A DNA stretch of 64,000 bases from Acidobacteriota bacterium (lineage in GTDB: Bacteria; Acidobacteriota; Terriglobia; Terriglobales; Acidobacteriaceae): assembly GCA_003225555.1 (NCBI GenBank), contig QIAM01000059.1, positions 1 through 64,000 of the forward strand, given 5' to 3'. Each line of letters opens with the position of its first letter. Position 1 is the first letter of the stretch. The notes below the pieces were generated by a model. That model was not told the DNA's origin and ran no database searches. It was given only the letters and a program-made list of their open reading frames with translations. The translations under genes were made by a program, and so were the position numbers. This document shows positions 25,399-35,000 of this stretch, piece by piece.

Positions 25399-26604
25399 TC
25401 AGCTTAGTAAGTTTCCCGGTTGGCGAATTGCATCTGCCAAATCGTTCAAGAAGAGGGCTGCGCGGGCGCCATCGGCGACGCGGTGGTCGGTGGACAGGGT
25501 CAGCGTCATCACGGGACGGACCGCGGGTTTACTTTCGATGGCCACGACGCGGTCAATAATTGCGCCTACTGCCAGGATTGCTGCCTGCGGTGGAGTAATG
25601 ATCGCGCTGAACGCGTCCACCTGATACATGCCGAGATTGCTGATGGTGAATGTGGCATCGGAAACGTCGGTAGGGCGCAGCTTACCGGCACGGGCGCGCT
25701 CGGCCACGTCGCGGCGCTGTGTCGCGATCTCTGCCAGATTCGCCCTGTGAGCATTGGGAATCACAGCGGCGACCACACCATCGTCCACCGCGATGGCGAT
25801 AGCAACATTCACGTGATCGTGAAGACGAATAACCTCGGCGCTCCAGCTTGCATTCAATCGTGGATGCTTGAGCAGAACGCGCGCCACGAGCGCGACCAGC
25901 AGATCGGTGTGCGTGATCCGCACTCCGTAGGTTCGCTCGATTTCTGCAACCACCTCTTCGCGGTAAGCGTTGAGCGCGTTCGCTTCAACTTCGCGGCTCA
26001 CGAAGAAGTGCGGCACCGTCGTCCAACTCTGCGTTGTACGCTCGGCCATGAGGCGGCCGATTGAGCTGGGAACTTCGATCTTGGATTGCTTACTGGCTGC
26101 AGTGCTGCCAGGCGTGGGCGCAGCAGCGGCGGCCTGCACGTCGGCGGCCAGAATTTCTCCATCCGAACCGGAGCCGCGAACTGTGGTGATATCCACTCCG
26201 AGTTCCTGGGCGAGGCGTCGAGCCTTGGGAGAGATTCTGGCGGGACTACGCAAGGCTGTGTCAGCTATTCCTTGCGCAGCAGTTAGCGGATGCTCAATCT
26301 TTGTGGCGGAACTAGCGCGAGCCACGGGCGTTCCTTGCGCCGCGTCTTCGGCGGGAGGCTTTTCTCCCGGAGCCAGGATCCACGCGATCGTCTGCCCGAC
26401 AGGAATATCAGCTCCGGCGGAGGCTTTGATTCCGGCGAGAATACCGTCGGCGGGCGCTTCCAGTTCCAGAACAGCTTTGTCGGTTTCTATTTCGAGGAGC
26501 GGCTCGCCCTTGGTGACGCGGTCTCCTTCCTGCTTGCGCCAAGCAATGAGCTTGCCGGTTTCCTGCGCCATCTCGAGGGCGGGCATGACAACGCTGAAAG
26601 CCAT
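25399..26604 (-). CDS. Dihydrolipoamide acyltransferase (E2) of a 2-oxoacid or acetoin dehydrogenase complex
   Basis: The 401-residue E2 has one lipoyl domain (lipoylated K43 in ETDKAVLELEAP), a peripheral-subunit-binding domain at about 121-157 (RISPKARRLAQELG) and the acyltransferase core with the catalytic STDHRVADG (H374, D378). It is the last gene of the operon with E1-alpha and E1-beta. No E3 is present, so dihydrolipoamide dehydrogenase must come from elsewhere. The context allows pyruvate, branched-chain or acetoin-type substrates. Confidence 0.9.
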   Translation of the reverse strand: MAFSVVMPALEMAQETGKLIAWRKQEGDRVTKGEPLLEIETDKAVLELEAPADGILAGIKASAGADIPVGQTIAWILAPGEKPPAEDAAQGTPVARASSATKIEHPLTAAQGIADTALRSPARISPKARRLAQELGVDITTVRGSGSDGEILAADVQAAAAAPTPGSTAASKQSKIEVPSSIGRLMAERTTQSWTTVPHFFVSREVEANALNAYREEVVAEIERTYGVRITHTDLLVALVARVLLKHPRLNASWSAEVIRLHDHVNVAIAIAVDDGVVAAVIPNAHRANLAEIATQRRDVAERARAGKLRPTDVSDATFTISNLGMYQVDAFSAIITPPQAAILAVGAIIDRVVAIESKPAVRPVMTLTLSTDHRVADGARAALFLNDLADAIRQPGNLLS

Positions 26605-26650
26605 ATTTGTTAATTGGGGAAGGGCTCTCGTTCTATCGCAAATATGGCCT

Positions 26651-28000
26651 TCAGCCCGAAACTCCTACCCGCTCAGTTTTCGCGCTGGCCTCGATCATTT
26701 CGAGGACGCGCTCGCTGGGCGCTGCTTCGGATTCTCGCGTGGTCGGTAGCGGTCCGTTCACGGTGTGATAGTGCGCGCCCGCCACCAGAAGTTGTTCGGC
26801 GGGGAACCGGGTAATCACTTCGTGCCCGGTCGGCGTGACGACGATTTCTTCTTCGATGCGGGCTGCACTCCAGCCATCGGTCGAGGGCCAGAAAGTTTCC
26901 AGCGCGAACACCATGCCGGGCTTGATCTCGACCGGATGGTCGAAGGAAACCAGGCGGCTGATCACCGGCTTCTCCCAGATCGCAAGGCCGATGCCGTGTC
27001 CATATTGCAAGGCGAAGCAAGCTTCTTCGCTGGGGAAGCCGAATTCTTCTGCTTTCGGCCAGACTGCGGCGATCTCGGCGGTAGTGCGTCCGGGACGCAC
27101 CAGTTCAATCGCGGCATCAAGATAATCGCGGCAGCGCTTGTAGGCATCAACCATTGCGTGCGACGCATAGCCGACGGTGAAGCAGCGGTAGTAGCACGTG
27201 CGATATCCCATGTAGGAATGCAGAATGTCGTAGTACACGGGATCGCCCGGACGCAGCACGCGGTCGGAAAACACGTGCGGATGCGGATTGCAGCGCTCGC
27301 CAGATATTGCGTTTACCGCTTCGACGTATTCCGAGCCGAGATCGTAGAGAACCTTGCTCACCAGTCCGACTGCTTCGTTCTCGCGCAAGCCGGGCTTCAT
27401 GGCGCGATAGAGTTCGTCATACGCGGCGTCGACCATCATCGCCGAGGTGTTCAGCAGCGAAATTTCATCCTGCGTCTTGATCACGCGGGCGTCGGACATG
27501 AGTTGCTGTCCGTCGACGACCTTAATGCCTTCTTTTTGCAAAGCGAAGAGAACTGGCAATTCGATGATGTCGATCCCCACCGGCTCTTTGTGCAGCCCGC
27601 GCATTTCGAGTTCAATGCGAATTTTCTTGGCGACATCTTCCGCACGCCCCATCTCGGGCGACATGGCGCCACGGAGAACGGAAATTCCTGCCCGCGAGCG
27701 GCCATCCCCCAGCCAGGGGCAATTTAATTGATGATGTTTCGCGGCGGATCCGAAGTCCCAGAGAATGGGTTCGTCATTTTGCGGCAGCAGAGTGAAGCGA
27801 TTGGCTTTGTCCTGCGCCCACGTGCCAATGTGGGTAGAGGTCAGGTAGCGCACATTGTTCATGTCGAAGCAGAGCAGGGCGCCCATCTCCGACTGTGCCA
27901 GCAGATCTTTCGCGCGCTGCAGGCGTTCGCGGCGCAGGCGGTCAAAGTCCACGCGGTTTTCCCAATCCACCGCCATGGTTCCGTGAGTTTTGAGTGCCAT
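26651..28000 (-). CDS. M24 (pita-bread fold) metallohydrolase-like protein with an altered metal ligand
   Basis: The 449-residue protein has the creatinase/aminopeptidase-P two-domain layout. Expected ligands are D258 (YYDIL), H335 (YGHGIGL), E368 (FALETF) and E383 or E384 (RIEEE). The second Asp, 11 residues after D258, is Cys (C269 in GYRTCYYR). Members include prolidases, creatinases and the lyase DddP. It lies between E1-beta and E2 in one operon, so it probably acts on a small molecule in the same pathway rather than on peptides. The substrate is unknown. Confidence 0.8.
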   Translation of the reverse strand: MALKTHGTMAVDWENRVDFDRLRRERLQRAKDLLAQSEMGALLCFDMNNVRYLTSTHIGTWAQDKANRFTLLPQNDEPILWDFGSAAKHHQLNCPWLGDGRSRAGISVLRGAMSPEMGRAEDVAKKIRIELEMRGLHKEPVGIDIIELPVLFALQKEGIKVVDGQQLMSDARVIKTQDEISLLNTSAMMVDAAYDELYRAMKPGLRENEAVGLVSKVLYDLGSEYVEAVNAISGERCNPHPHVFSDRVLRPGDPVYYDILHSYMGYRTCYYRCFTVGYASHAMVDAYKRCRDYLDAAIELVRPGRTTAEIAAVWPKAEEFGFPSEEACFALQYGHGIGLAIWEKPVISRLVSFDHPVEIKPGMVFALETFWPSTDGWSAARIEEEIVVTPTGHEVITRFPAEQLLVAGAHYHTVNGPLPTTRESEAAPSERVLEMIEASAKTERVGVSG

Positions 28001-28011
28001 AAATTCAGCTC

Positions 28012-28105
28012 CTAGCTGCTAGCTTCTAGCTAAAGCCGAGGGCGAAACGCCCTCGGGACAGCCGGCAAAGCCCGCCCTGAGCGAAGCCGAAGGGATGCCG
28101 GCGCT
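28012..28105. repeat. Palindromic repeats within the E1/E2 operon
   Basis: A 21-base CTAGCTGCTAG-type sequence at 28012-28032 recurs in inverted orientation at 6720-6740. It is followed by CCGAGGGCGAAACGCCCTCGG at 28036-28056 and a GCCGGC to GCCGGC palindrome ending at 28103. These hairpins between E1-beta and the M24 gene could stabilise or attenuate the polycistronic message. Confidence 0.6.
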
Positions 28106-28108
28106 ACC

Positions 28109-29095
28109 TTACGTCTTGCCGCAAAGTTGGCGAGCAGCTTCGAATACGGTTTCTTCCGTCGCTACCGTCACGTCCTCGAGCGGCGGAGAAAATGGTATGG
28201 GGACGTGCATCGCCCCCATCCGCTTTACCGGCGCGTCGAGATCGTAGAACGCGCCTTCAGCGATCACCGCGGCAAGTTCTGCAGTCACTCCGTACCGGCC
28301 GTACCCTTCATCGAGCACAATCACGCGGGATGTTTTCTTTGCCGACTCGATGAGAGTCTTGTCGTCCAGAGGCCAGGTCGTGCGCGGATCGATTACTTCT
28401 GCGCTGATGCCCTCTTTCTCCAGCAGAGTCGCCGCACCGAGGCCGACCTGTACCATGCTGCTCGTCGCCACGATTGTGATGTCGTCGCCTTCGCGCTTCA
28501 CCTCGGCCACGCCGAGCGGAATCGTGTACTCCTCTTCCGGTACGGGTCCCTTCAGCTTGTACATCATCTTATCTTCGAAGAAGACTACGGGATTCTCGTC
28601 GCGAATAGCGGTCTTGAGCAAGCCCTTGGCGTCATACGGAGTGGACGGCAGCACGACTTTCAATCCCGGCACATGGCTGAACCACGCGTGCAGCGACTGC
28701 GAATGCTGTGCCGCGGAGCGCCGAGTTGCGCCCAGCGTTGTGCGCATCACCATCGGAACCTTCCAGTGACCGCCCGACATGTAGTGAACCTTGGCGGCTT
28801 GGTTCACCATCTGGTCCATGGTCAGCGTGAGGAAGTCGCCGAACATAATGTCGACGACAGGGCGCATGCCAGTCATCGCTGCGCCAACCGCAACGCCCGT
28901 GAAGCCGGCTTCGGAGATCGGTGTGTCGACCACGCGGTCCCCGCCGAACTCTTCCACCAGTCCGGAGAGAACTTTGAATGGTGTCCCCGCTTCGGCCACA
29001 TCTTCGCCGAAGATGCACACGTGCGAGTCGCGGCGCATTTCTTCCGCGAGTGCCTCGCGCACCGCCTGCGCAAATGTTAACTCGCGCTCAGGCAT
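28109..29095 (-). CDS. E1 beta subunit of a thiamine-diphosphate 2-oxoacid/acetoin dehydrogenase
   Basis: The 328-residue protein starts MPERELTFAQAVREAL and shows the transketolase-like pyrimidine-binding domain (FGEDVAEAGTPFKV, DTPISEAGFTGVAVGAAM, DIMFGDFLT) and C-terminal domain (VIDPRTTWPLDDKTLIESA, DEGYGRYGVTAELAA). ATG 29093-29095 overlaps the end of the E1-alpha gene by eight bases, so the two are coupled. The longer in-frame start at 29146 is inside E1-alpha and unlikely. Confidence 0.92.
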   Translation of the reverse strand: MPERELTFAQAVREALAEEMRRDSHVCIFGEDVAEAGTPFKVLSGLVEEFGGDRVVDTPISEAGFTGVAVGAAMTGMRPVVDIMFGDFLTLTMDQMVNQAAKVHYMSGGHWKVPMVMRTTLGATRRSAAQHSQSLHAWFSHVPGLKVVLPSTPYDAKGLLKTAIRDENPVVFFEDKMMYKLKGPVPEEEYTIPLGVAEVKREGDDITIVATSSMVQVGLGAATLLEKEGISAEVIDPRTTWPLDDKTLIESAKKTSRVIVLDEGYGRYGVTAELAAVIAEGAFYDLDAPVKRMGAMHVPIPFSPPLEDVTVATEETVFEAARQLCGKT

Positions 29096-30092
29096 ACACG
29101 TGTTTCTCCACTTCTTCGACGCTGGGATATGGCGCGGCGATGGCAAACTTCACTGCAGATTCCATCTCAGATCGCACTTCAGATGTGATTCGCTCCAGCG
29201 ACGCGGCATCTGTGTAGGCGCGATCCAGCAACCACTTCGAATGAAGCTTGATCGGATCGCGATCTGATTTCCAGTGTTGCTCTTCCTGCTTCGAGCGGTA
29301 GTACTCGCGATTGATGTCGCCGACGTGGTGGCCGCTGTAGCGGTATGTGTCGGCCTGCAGGAAGGCCGGTCCCCCGCCGGCGCGCGCGCGCCGCACTAAC
29401 CGCGAAGCAATTTCGTTCACAGCGCGCACGTCCTGACCGTCGACACTAGCTGCTTCCAGTCCGAAGGCGATCGCGCGGCCGAGAATCGTTCCAGCCGTAG
29501 TTTCCGTATAGTGCGTGTATTCGTTGTAGAGATTATTTTCGCAGACATAGATCACGGGGAGCTTCCACAACTGCGCGAGATTCATGACTTCATAAAGCGA
29601 TCCCTGCCCAAGCGCTCCTTCCCCGAAGAAGCAGACGGCAACCCGATCGGTTCCCTGTCGCTTGGCCGCGAAGGCCGCGCCCGTCGCGATGCCCACGCTG
29701 CCGCCCACAATCGCGTTCGCGCCGAGGTTACCGGTCGCCGGATCGGCGATGTGCATGGATCCACCTTTGCCCCGGCAGTATCCGGCTTCCTTCCCCAATA
29801 ATTCCGCGAACATGCGGTCGGGAGACGCGCCTTTCGCCAGGCAATGCCCGTGTCCGCGATGCGTGCTCGTGATGTAGTCGTCGCGGCCGAGAGCCTCGCA
29901 GATGCCTACCGCCACAGCCTCTTCACCACTGTAAAGATGCGCCAGGCCCGGCATGAGAGCGCGCGTGTAGAGCTCGTTGACCTGCTCTTCAAACAGGCGA
30001 ATGCTTACCATCTGCCGGTAAACACGAAGCCACTTTTCTTTTTCGGTGGAGACCTCGCGTCCCGCTTCGGAATTTGTGGTAGCCGTCGTCAC
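29088..30092 (-). CDS. E1 alpha subunit of a thiamine-diphosphate 2-oxoacid/acetoin dehydrogenase
   Basis: The 334-residue subunit binds thiamine diphosphate and decarboxylates the 2-oxo substrate. It shows YSGEEAVAVGICEAL, THRGHGHCLAKG, GKGGSMHIADP and the ThDP motif GEG to NN (FFGEGALGQGSLYE, CENN). The overall pattern is closest to AcoA/PdhA. GTG 30090-30092 overlaps the stop of the preceding dehydrogenase as GTGA, so translation is coupled. Confidence 0.92.
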   Translation of the reverse strand: MTTATTNSEAGREVSTEKEKWLRVYRQMVSIRLFEEQVNELYTRALMPGLAHLYSGEEAVAVGICEALGRDDYITSTHRGHGHCLAKGASPDRMFAELLGKEAGYCRGKGGSMHIADPATGNLGANAIVGGSVGIATGAAFAAKRQGTDRVAVCFFGEGALGQGSLYEVMNLAQLWKLPVIYVCENNLYNEYTHYTETTAGTILGRAIAFGLEAASVDGQDVRAVNEIASRLVRRARAGGGPAFLQADTYRYSGHHVGDINREYYRSKQEEQHWKSDRDPIKLHSKWLLDRAYTDAASLERITSEVRSEMESAVKFAIAAPYPSVEEVEKHVYA

Positions 30093-30994
30093 TTCGCAAC
30101 TCCCTCGGTCACTGGCGTGGAGACTCCCGACATCGCAGCGAGCACGTCAAACATGCAGGCAAAATCCAGCTTCGCCAAGCCCATGCCGCGCGCTGCCGTC
30201 AGAAATTCATTGCTCACCGCGGTTGTCGGCAGGGGAACTTCCAGCTGGCGTCCCAGGTCCATCGCCAGCACCATGTCCTTCTGCATCATGTTCACGTCGA
30301 ACCACGCCTCTTCCGGCTGCTGCAACACAAACGGTCCACGATACTGAATCATGGGCGAGGCGACTGCACTGTGAGTCAGCACATCGACGGCAACTTCCCG
30401 CGCAATGCCACTTTTTTCCGCCAGAAGTACGCCTTCGGAGAAGGCCAACATCTGCACTGCTAAGCTCAAATTAGTTGCAATCTTCATGGACAGGGCCAGT
30501 CCGTTGTCGCCAACGTAAGTCACCTTCGGACCGATGTCCAGCAACAGTGGCTTTACCTTTTCAAAAGTCTCACGGCGACCACCGACCATGACCGACAACT
30601 TCCCTTCCTGCAATGTAATCACGCTGCCGGAAACTGGCGAGTCCACCATGTCAGCACCGCGCTCGCGCACCTTCGCTGCCAGCGCGCGGCTGACCGCGGG
30701 GCTCACTGTGCTCATGTCGACATAAAACTTGCCTGGACCCAGTCCGGCGAGAAGCCCATCCGGTCCTTCGGTGATCGCCCTGATCGCGGCCGCGTTGGTC
30801 ACCATGGCAAACGTGTACTCGGACGCGCTCGCTACCGCGCGCGGTGAGTCGGCCCACTGCATGCCCTTGCCGATCAACCACTGCGCCTTTGAATGTGTGC
30901 GGTTATAGCCGGTGACCGTGTGCCCCTTGCTCAGCAGCCGGTTCACCATCTGGCTGCCCATCACGCCGAGACCGATAAAACCTACTTTGGCCAT
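30089..30994 (-). CDS. Beta-hydroxyacid dehydrogenase (3-hydroxyisobutyrate dehydrogenase-like)
   Basis: The 301-residue NAD(P) enzyme has the Rossmann start AKVGFIGLGVMGSQM, the substrate loop DSPVSGSVITLQEGKL and the catalytic Lys in SMKIATNL. Relatives oxidise 3-hydroxyisobutyrate or reduce tartronate semialdehyde. ATG 30992-30994 follows GGAGG and AGGA. It stands between the GntR regulator and E1-alpha, so it may produce or use an intermediate of the dehydrogenase complex. Confidence 0.87.
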   Translation of the reverse strand: MAKVGFIGLGVMGSQMVNRLLSKGHTVTGYNRTHSKAQWLIGKGMQWADSPRAVASASEYTFAMVTNAAAIRAITEGPDGLLAGLGPGKFYVDMSTVSPAVSRALAAKVRERGADMVDSPVSGSVITLQEGKLSVMVGGRRETFEKVKPLLLDIGPKVTYVGDNGLALSMKIATNLSLAVQMLAFSEGVLLAEKSGIAREVAVDVLTHSAVASPMIQYRGPFVLQQPEEAWFDVNMMQKDMVLAMDLGRQLEVPLPTTAVSNEFLTAARGMGLAKLDFACMFDVLAAMSGVSTPVTEGVAK

Positions 30995-31025
30995 CCGAAT
31001 CCTGCCTCCAAACTCTCCGTGTACG

Positions 31026-31859
31026 TCAAAGTGCATTTTGCTTGCCGGGAGCGCGCCTATCGGAAGACGCCAGACTATCCTGCCGCACCTGTTCCAGGTG
31101 AGCCTTCATCGCCTCGCGCGCCTTCTCAGCGTCGCGCCTCTCCATTGCGTCGAGAATCCGCTTGTGATGAACCTGGCCGCGCTCGGGACCACCCGGGACC
31201 TTGAAGATCCTCAATCGCTGTTCGCGCAGCAAGCCGACGATTGAATCGATTAACGAAAGGATGAGCGGATTCGCCGCCGCCTCCGCCAGCGCCAGGTGAA
31301 AGTCGAGGTCTGCCTCGATGTAGCTGTCGGGGTCCTGTCCTGCCCGGTCCATCACCGTGACCGCTTCGCGCATAGTCGCGAGATCCGATTCTTGGGCACG
31401 AGTGGCCGCTAGCGCCGCGATCTCCGGTTCCAGGATCGCCCGCACTTCGGCAAGATGAGTCGAACCTTCCGGCTGACCAATCTTCACCATCAGGTCCAGC
31501 GACTGGCGCACGGCATGCGAGGTGCCGTCAGTAATAAAAGTGCCACGCCCGGAATACGCTTCTACCAATCCTTTTTCACGCAACGCCTTCACGGCCTCGC
31601 GCACCGCTGTACGGCTCACGCCAAAACGTTGCGCCAGATCGCGTTCCGCGGGAAGTTGATCCCCCGGCTTGAGCGCACCCTTGAGAATGGATTCTTCGAT
31701 TTGCTGGACGATCTGCTCGTAGAGTCGCGATGTTCGAACTAGCTTGTACACTGCCGTGCCCCCCGCACCATTTGGAGCGAGACCGGCCGGGCGACCGATC
31801 GTGGTCCGGTTACTATACCGCACATCCATCAAAACCGGAGGGGTTTGTTGCAGAGCCAT
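31026..31859 (-). CDS. GntR-family regulator with FCD effector domain
   Basis: The protein has a winged helix (SRLYEQIVQQIEESILKG, LPAERDLAQRFGVSRTAV, GRGTFI) and a C-terminal all-helical FCD domain (LAEVRAILEPEIAALAA, ADLDFHLALAEAAANP) that binds carboxylates with a metal. It heads the dehydrogenase operon and lies divergent to the TonB receptor gene. I chose ATG 31857-31859 (277 residues) because the operator-like repeats at 31874-31908 would otherwise be inside the gene; ATG 31827-31829 is an alternative. It is probably an autorepressor relieved by the pathway substrate. Confidence 0.87.
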   Translation of the reverse strand: MALQQTPPVLMDVRYSNRTTIGRPAGLAPNGAGGTAVYKLVRTSRLYEQIVQQIEESILKGALKPGDQLPAERDLAQRFGVSRTAVREAVKALREKGLVEAYSGRGTFITDGTSHAVRQSLDLMVKIGQPEGSTHLAEVRAILEPEIAALAATRAQESDLATMREAVTVMDRAGQDPDSYIEADLDFHLALAEAAANPLILSLIDSIVGLLREQRLRIFKVPGGPERGQVHHKRILDAMERRDAEKAREAMKAHLEQVRQDSLASSDRRAPGKQNAL

Positions 31860-31873
31860 AAGGCCTGGTATTA

Positions 31874-31908
31874 GGTATGGTGGTATGACCAATAAAAGGT
31901 ACCATACC
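31874..31908. promoter_or_regulatory. GntR/FCD operator-like inverted repeats
   Basis: TGGTATGACCA at 31881-31891 fits the TGGT-N3-ACCA operator type of FCD-GntR regulators. It lies within a larger perfect inverted repeat, GGTATGGT (31874-31881) and ACCATACC (31901-31908). The site is just upstream of the chosen regulator start and about 180 bases before the divergent receptor gene. Confidence 0.6.
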
Positions 31909-32028
31909 CCGACTTTCCCGTCGCAACTGATTTTGCAAATCCTTTTGGCTTCAAGAGTAGTGCGGCTATCACGATCGGTCGCCCACACTTCGCTCTAGGG
32001 GTAGTGCATATTCAAGAACTGAATTTGC

Positions 32029-32070
32029 TTGACACCGTTTCCAGGATAGTGGTATGGCTGTCGGACCATC
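32029..32070 (+). promoter_or_regulatory. Promoter of the TonB receptor operon overlapped by an operator-like site
   Basis: TTGACA at 32029-32034 and TATGGC at 32053-32058 (18 bases apart) form a plausible promoter. The -10 is embedded in TGGTATGG, facing GACCATCC at 32064-32071. This resembles the regulator site at 31874-31908 and suggests direct repression of the receptor by the GntR protein. Confidence 0.45.
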
Positions 32071-32090
32071 CAAACGGACGGAGGAGCTCT

Positions 32091-35000
32091 ATGCTATCCC
32101 GCACTCTCGGAACCACCTCGTTCGGAAGTGTTTCGAGGACATTCGCCACTCGCTTTCTGCTCGCCATCCTCGTCGTTTTGGCAGCATGCCTCTCATCGTG
32201 GTCGCAGTCGACAGCGGGACGTGTCCTGGGCACAGTATCCGATCAGAGTGGAGCAGCCGTTGCCGGCGCAACTGTGGTTGTTACCGACCTACAGCGTGGC
32301 ACCTCGCGCAGTATCACGACCGGCGAAAACGGTACGTACGTTGCCCCCGACTTGCAGCCTGGTACTTACAAGATTCATGTCGAATCCAAGGGCTTCAAGT
32401 CCACGGAGCGGCCTAATGTCCTGGTCGAAGTCGCTACCGATGTGCGCTCCGATTTCACGCTTCAGCCTGGCCTGGTTTCTCAGACCGTTGTGGTCACCGA
32501 AGAGGTTCCCCTGCTGAACACGACTTCCGCCACTCTCGGCGGCACACTCAGTAATAAAGAGATCAATGATTTGCCGCTGAACGGCCGCAACTACGAAAAC
32601 CTTCTGCAGCTGCGGCCCGGCGTAATGCGTTATCCCGGAGGCGGATTTTCCACCACCAGCACCAACGGCTTGCGTGCGGAGGACAATGCGTATCTCGTCG
32701 ACGTCCTTTTTAACAGCGAACCGTTTTCGGGCCAAGGCATCATCAATGGCGCAGGCATCGCAGGAGATTCCGCCACCATTCTCCCCATCGACTCCATTCA
32801 AGAGTTCAATGTCCAGGAGAATGCTCCAGCCGAATACGGGTGGAAGCCCGGAGCCATCGTCAATGTGGGCCTGAAGGCAGGCACCAACAGCGTGCACGGC
32901 ACCGCCTTTGCCTTCGGGCGTGATGGAGCCATGGATGCGCGGAACTTCTTCAATACTTCCCCGAATCCGAAGTTGCCTCGGACCCTAGAGCAGTATGGAG
33001 GTTCGCTTGGCGGGCCCATTATCAAAGACAAGGCTTTCTTTTTCGGCGCCTATGAAGGGCAGCGCTACAACGTGGGCAACTCGTTCGGGGGCATCACCAG
33101 CCCGTCGATGGTTTCAATGCCCGACGCGGCGAATTGCGTGTTTGGCGCTCCCGGCGACTGTGCCAACAGCATTCCCGATGTGATTACAGATCTGCAAGCC
33201 GGCGGGATCACGATTAGTCCGGCCAGCTTGCAGGTTTCGGGATGTTCCATGTCCGGTTCCACGGTTACATGTGACGGCACGGGCTTTCCCATCAACAGCA
33301 ATCCGAGCATCGACATTCCCAACGGCTTTAACAACGACGTGCATGTGGACAACGTGGTGGCGAAGGTCGATTACAACTTCAACCAGCGAAACAACATCAA
33401 CGGCATGTTCTTTTTCGGAAACAATTCGGGAAAGGTTGAAGACTTCCCGGAACTTCAGCACAAATGGCTCTCCGACATTCATACCCGCGCCCAAGTGGTG
33501 GGGGGAAGCTGGATCTGGACGCCGAGCGCGCAATGGGTCAATGAAGCTCGCGCGGGCTACAACCGGCTGTATCAACCGACCCTTCCTGGGGATTTGGGCA
33601 CACCGGCATCCAGTTACGGCTTGAACACTGGAGTGTCCGGACCATTCACGGGTGGGTTACCCCGCATTGGCTTTGCCGGATACTTCTTCCCCGGCCTGGG
33701 CGGTTTCAAATGGCCGAAATTTCAAGGACCCGACACGATCACCCAATTCATCGATCACGTTTCCTACACCGCCGGCAAGCATGCACTGAAATTCGGTGGT
33801 GAGGTCCATCGCAACGCTTTCAGCGGAGGAGCGTTCGGGAATGCGCGGGGCAGCATCACGTTCCTGGGCGGCAATACTCCGGACCCGGCCGATCCGACGG
33901 GTCAAACGTTTCTTAACACTTCACAGCTCGAAGACTTTTTTTCCGGCGCGCCCTTCAAAGCGTCTGTCCTTTCCGGCGATCCAAGGCGAAATATCCATAA
34001 CTGGGAGTACGCAGCCTTTGTGCAGGACGACTGGCGCGTCAGCAAGAATCTAACCGTGAATTTCGGGCTCCGGTACGAGTTCAAGACCGCGCCGGTGGAG
34101 GCACACGGCCTGCTAGGGAACTTCGATCCCAACTCGGCAACCGGATTGATTCAGCAGGGCCGTAACGGCGTGGGCAGTGTTTATAACTCCGATCGCAAGA
34201 ACTTCGCACCTCGCGCCGGCTTTGCCTGGGACCTCAATGGAAACGGCAGGACCGTGCTGCGCGGCGGCGGTGGCCTGGTTTTCGAGACGGTCAACTGGGA
34301 AACGTTCCTGGCCTTCAACAATAGCTTCGGCCTGCCCAGCGTGCCGACAGGAGCGCTTCTCGACGGAACGCCGGGCCCCGGTACGATTACGACGGGCAAT
34401 CTGACCACCTTCCCAGCATTCCCCTGGGACAACGGTCCCATCTACGGCAACCTGAGCGGCACCACGCTCAGCTGCAACAGTGATACGAACGGCAATCCCT
34501 GCGCTGTCATGGGGGTCGACCGCAATACCACTACTCCTTATGTCTGGAACTGGACGTTGAGTCTGCAACATGCCCTCTCCTCGAATCTTTCATTGGAAGT
34601 CGCCTACGTGGGCAATCACGGCGCGAAACTGGTCGGCATTCGCGACATCAATCAGCCGCCAGTGGGCGCAGGTTTCCAGACTTGCGCGGTAGATTGCGAA
34701 CAGGATTTAAGGCCGTTCAACGCGAAGTTCCCTTACCTCAGCAATATTTTCCAGATGGGAAACATCTACAAATCCACCTACAACGGTCTGCAGGCAACGT
34801 TGAATTCGCGAAATTTCCACGGGTTGAGCATGGTAGCGGGTTACACCTATTCCCATTCGCTCGACGACGTTGGCGCGAATTGGGACTTCGGATACGGCGC
34901 CGGCCTGCCGCAAGACTCCTACCATGTCGGGCGGGAGTATGCGAGCAGCGACTTCGACATTCGGCATCGTCTGACCTTGTCGTTGACCTACGCCATTCCG

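Noticed and set aside
25970-26749. Plus-strand frame of 259 codons opposite the E2 gene
   Set aside because: The minus strand encodes a complete lipoyl E2 with all catalytic motifs; the plus frame is its shadow in GC-rich DNA.
26765-27727. Plus-strand frame of 320 codons opposite the M24 gene
   Set aside because: Shadow of a well-supported gene; its composition (His- and Arg-rich) is typical of antisense frames.
26651-28000. M24 gene as a DMSP lyase DddP
   Set aside because: Length is similar, but the expected pair of Asp two residues apart before the third Asp is absent (YYDIL and then Cys at the third position).
28127-29080. Plus-strand frame of 317 codons opposite E1-beta
   Set aside because: Antisense shadow of a clear transketolase-fold gene.
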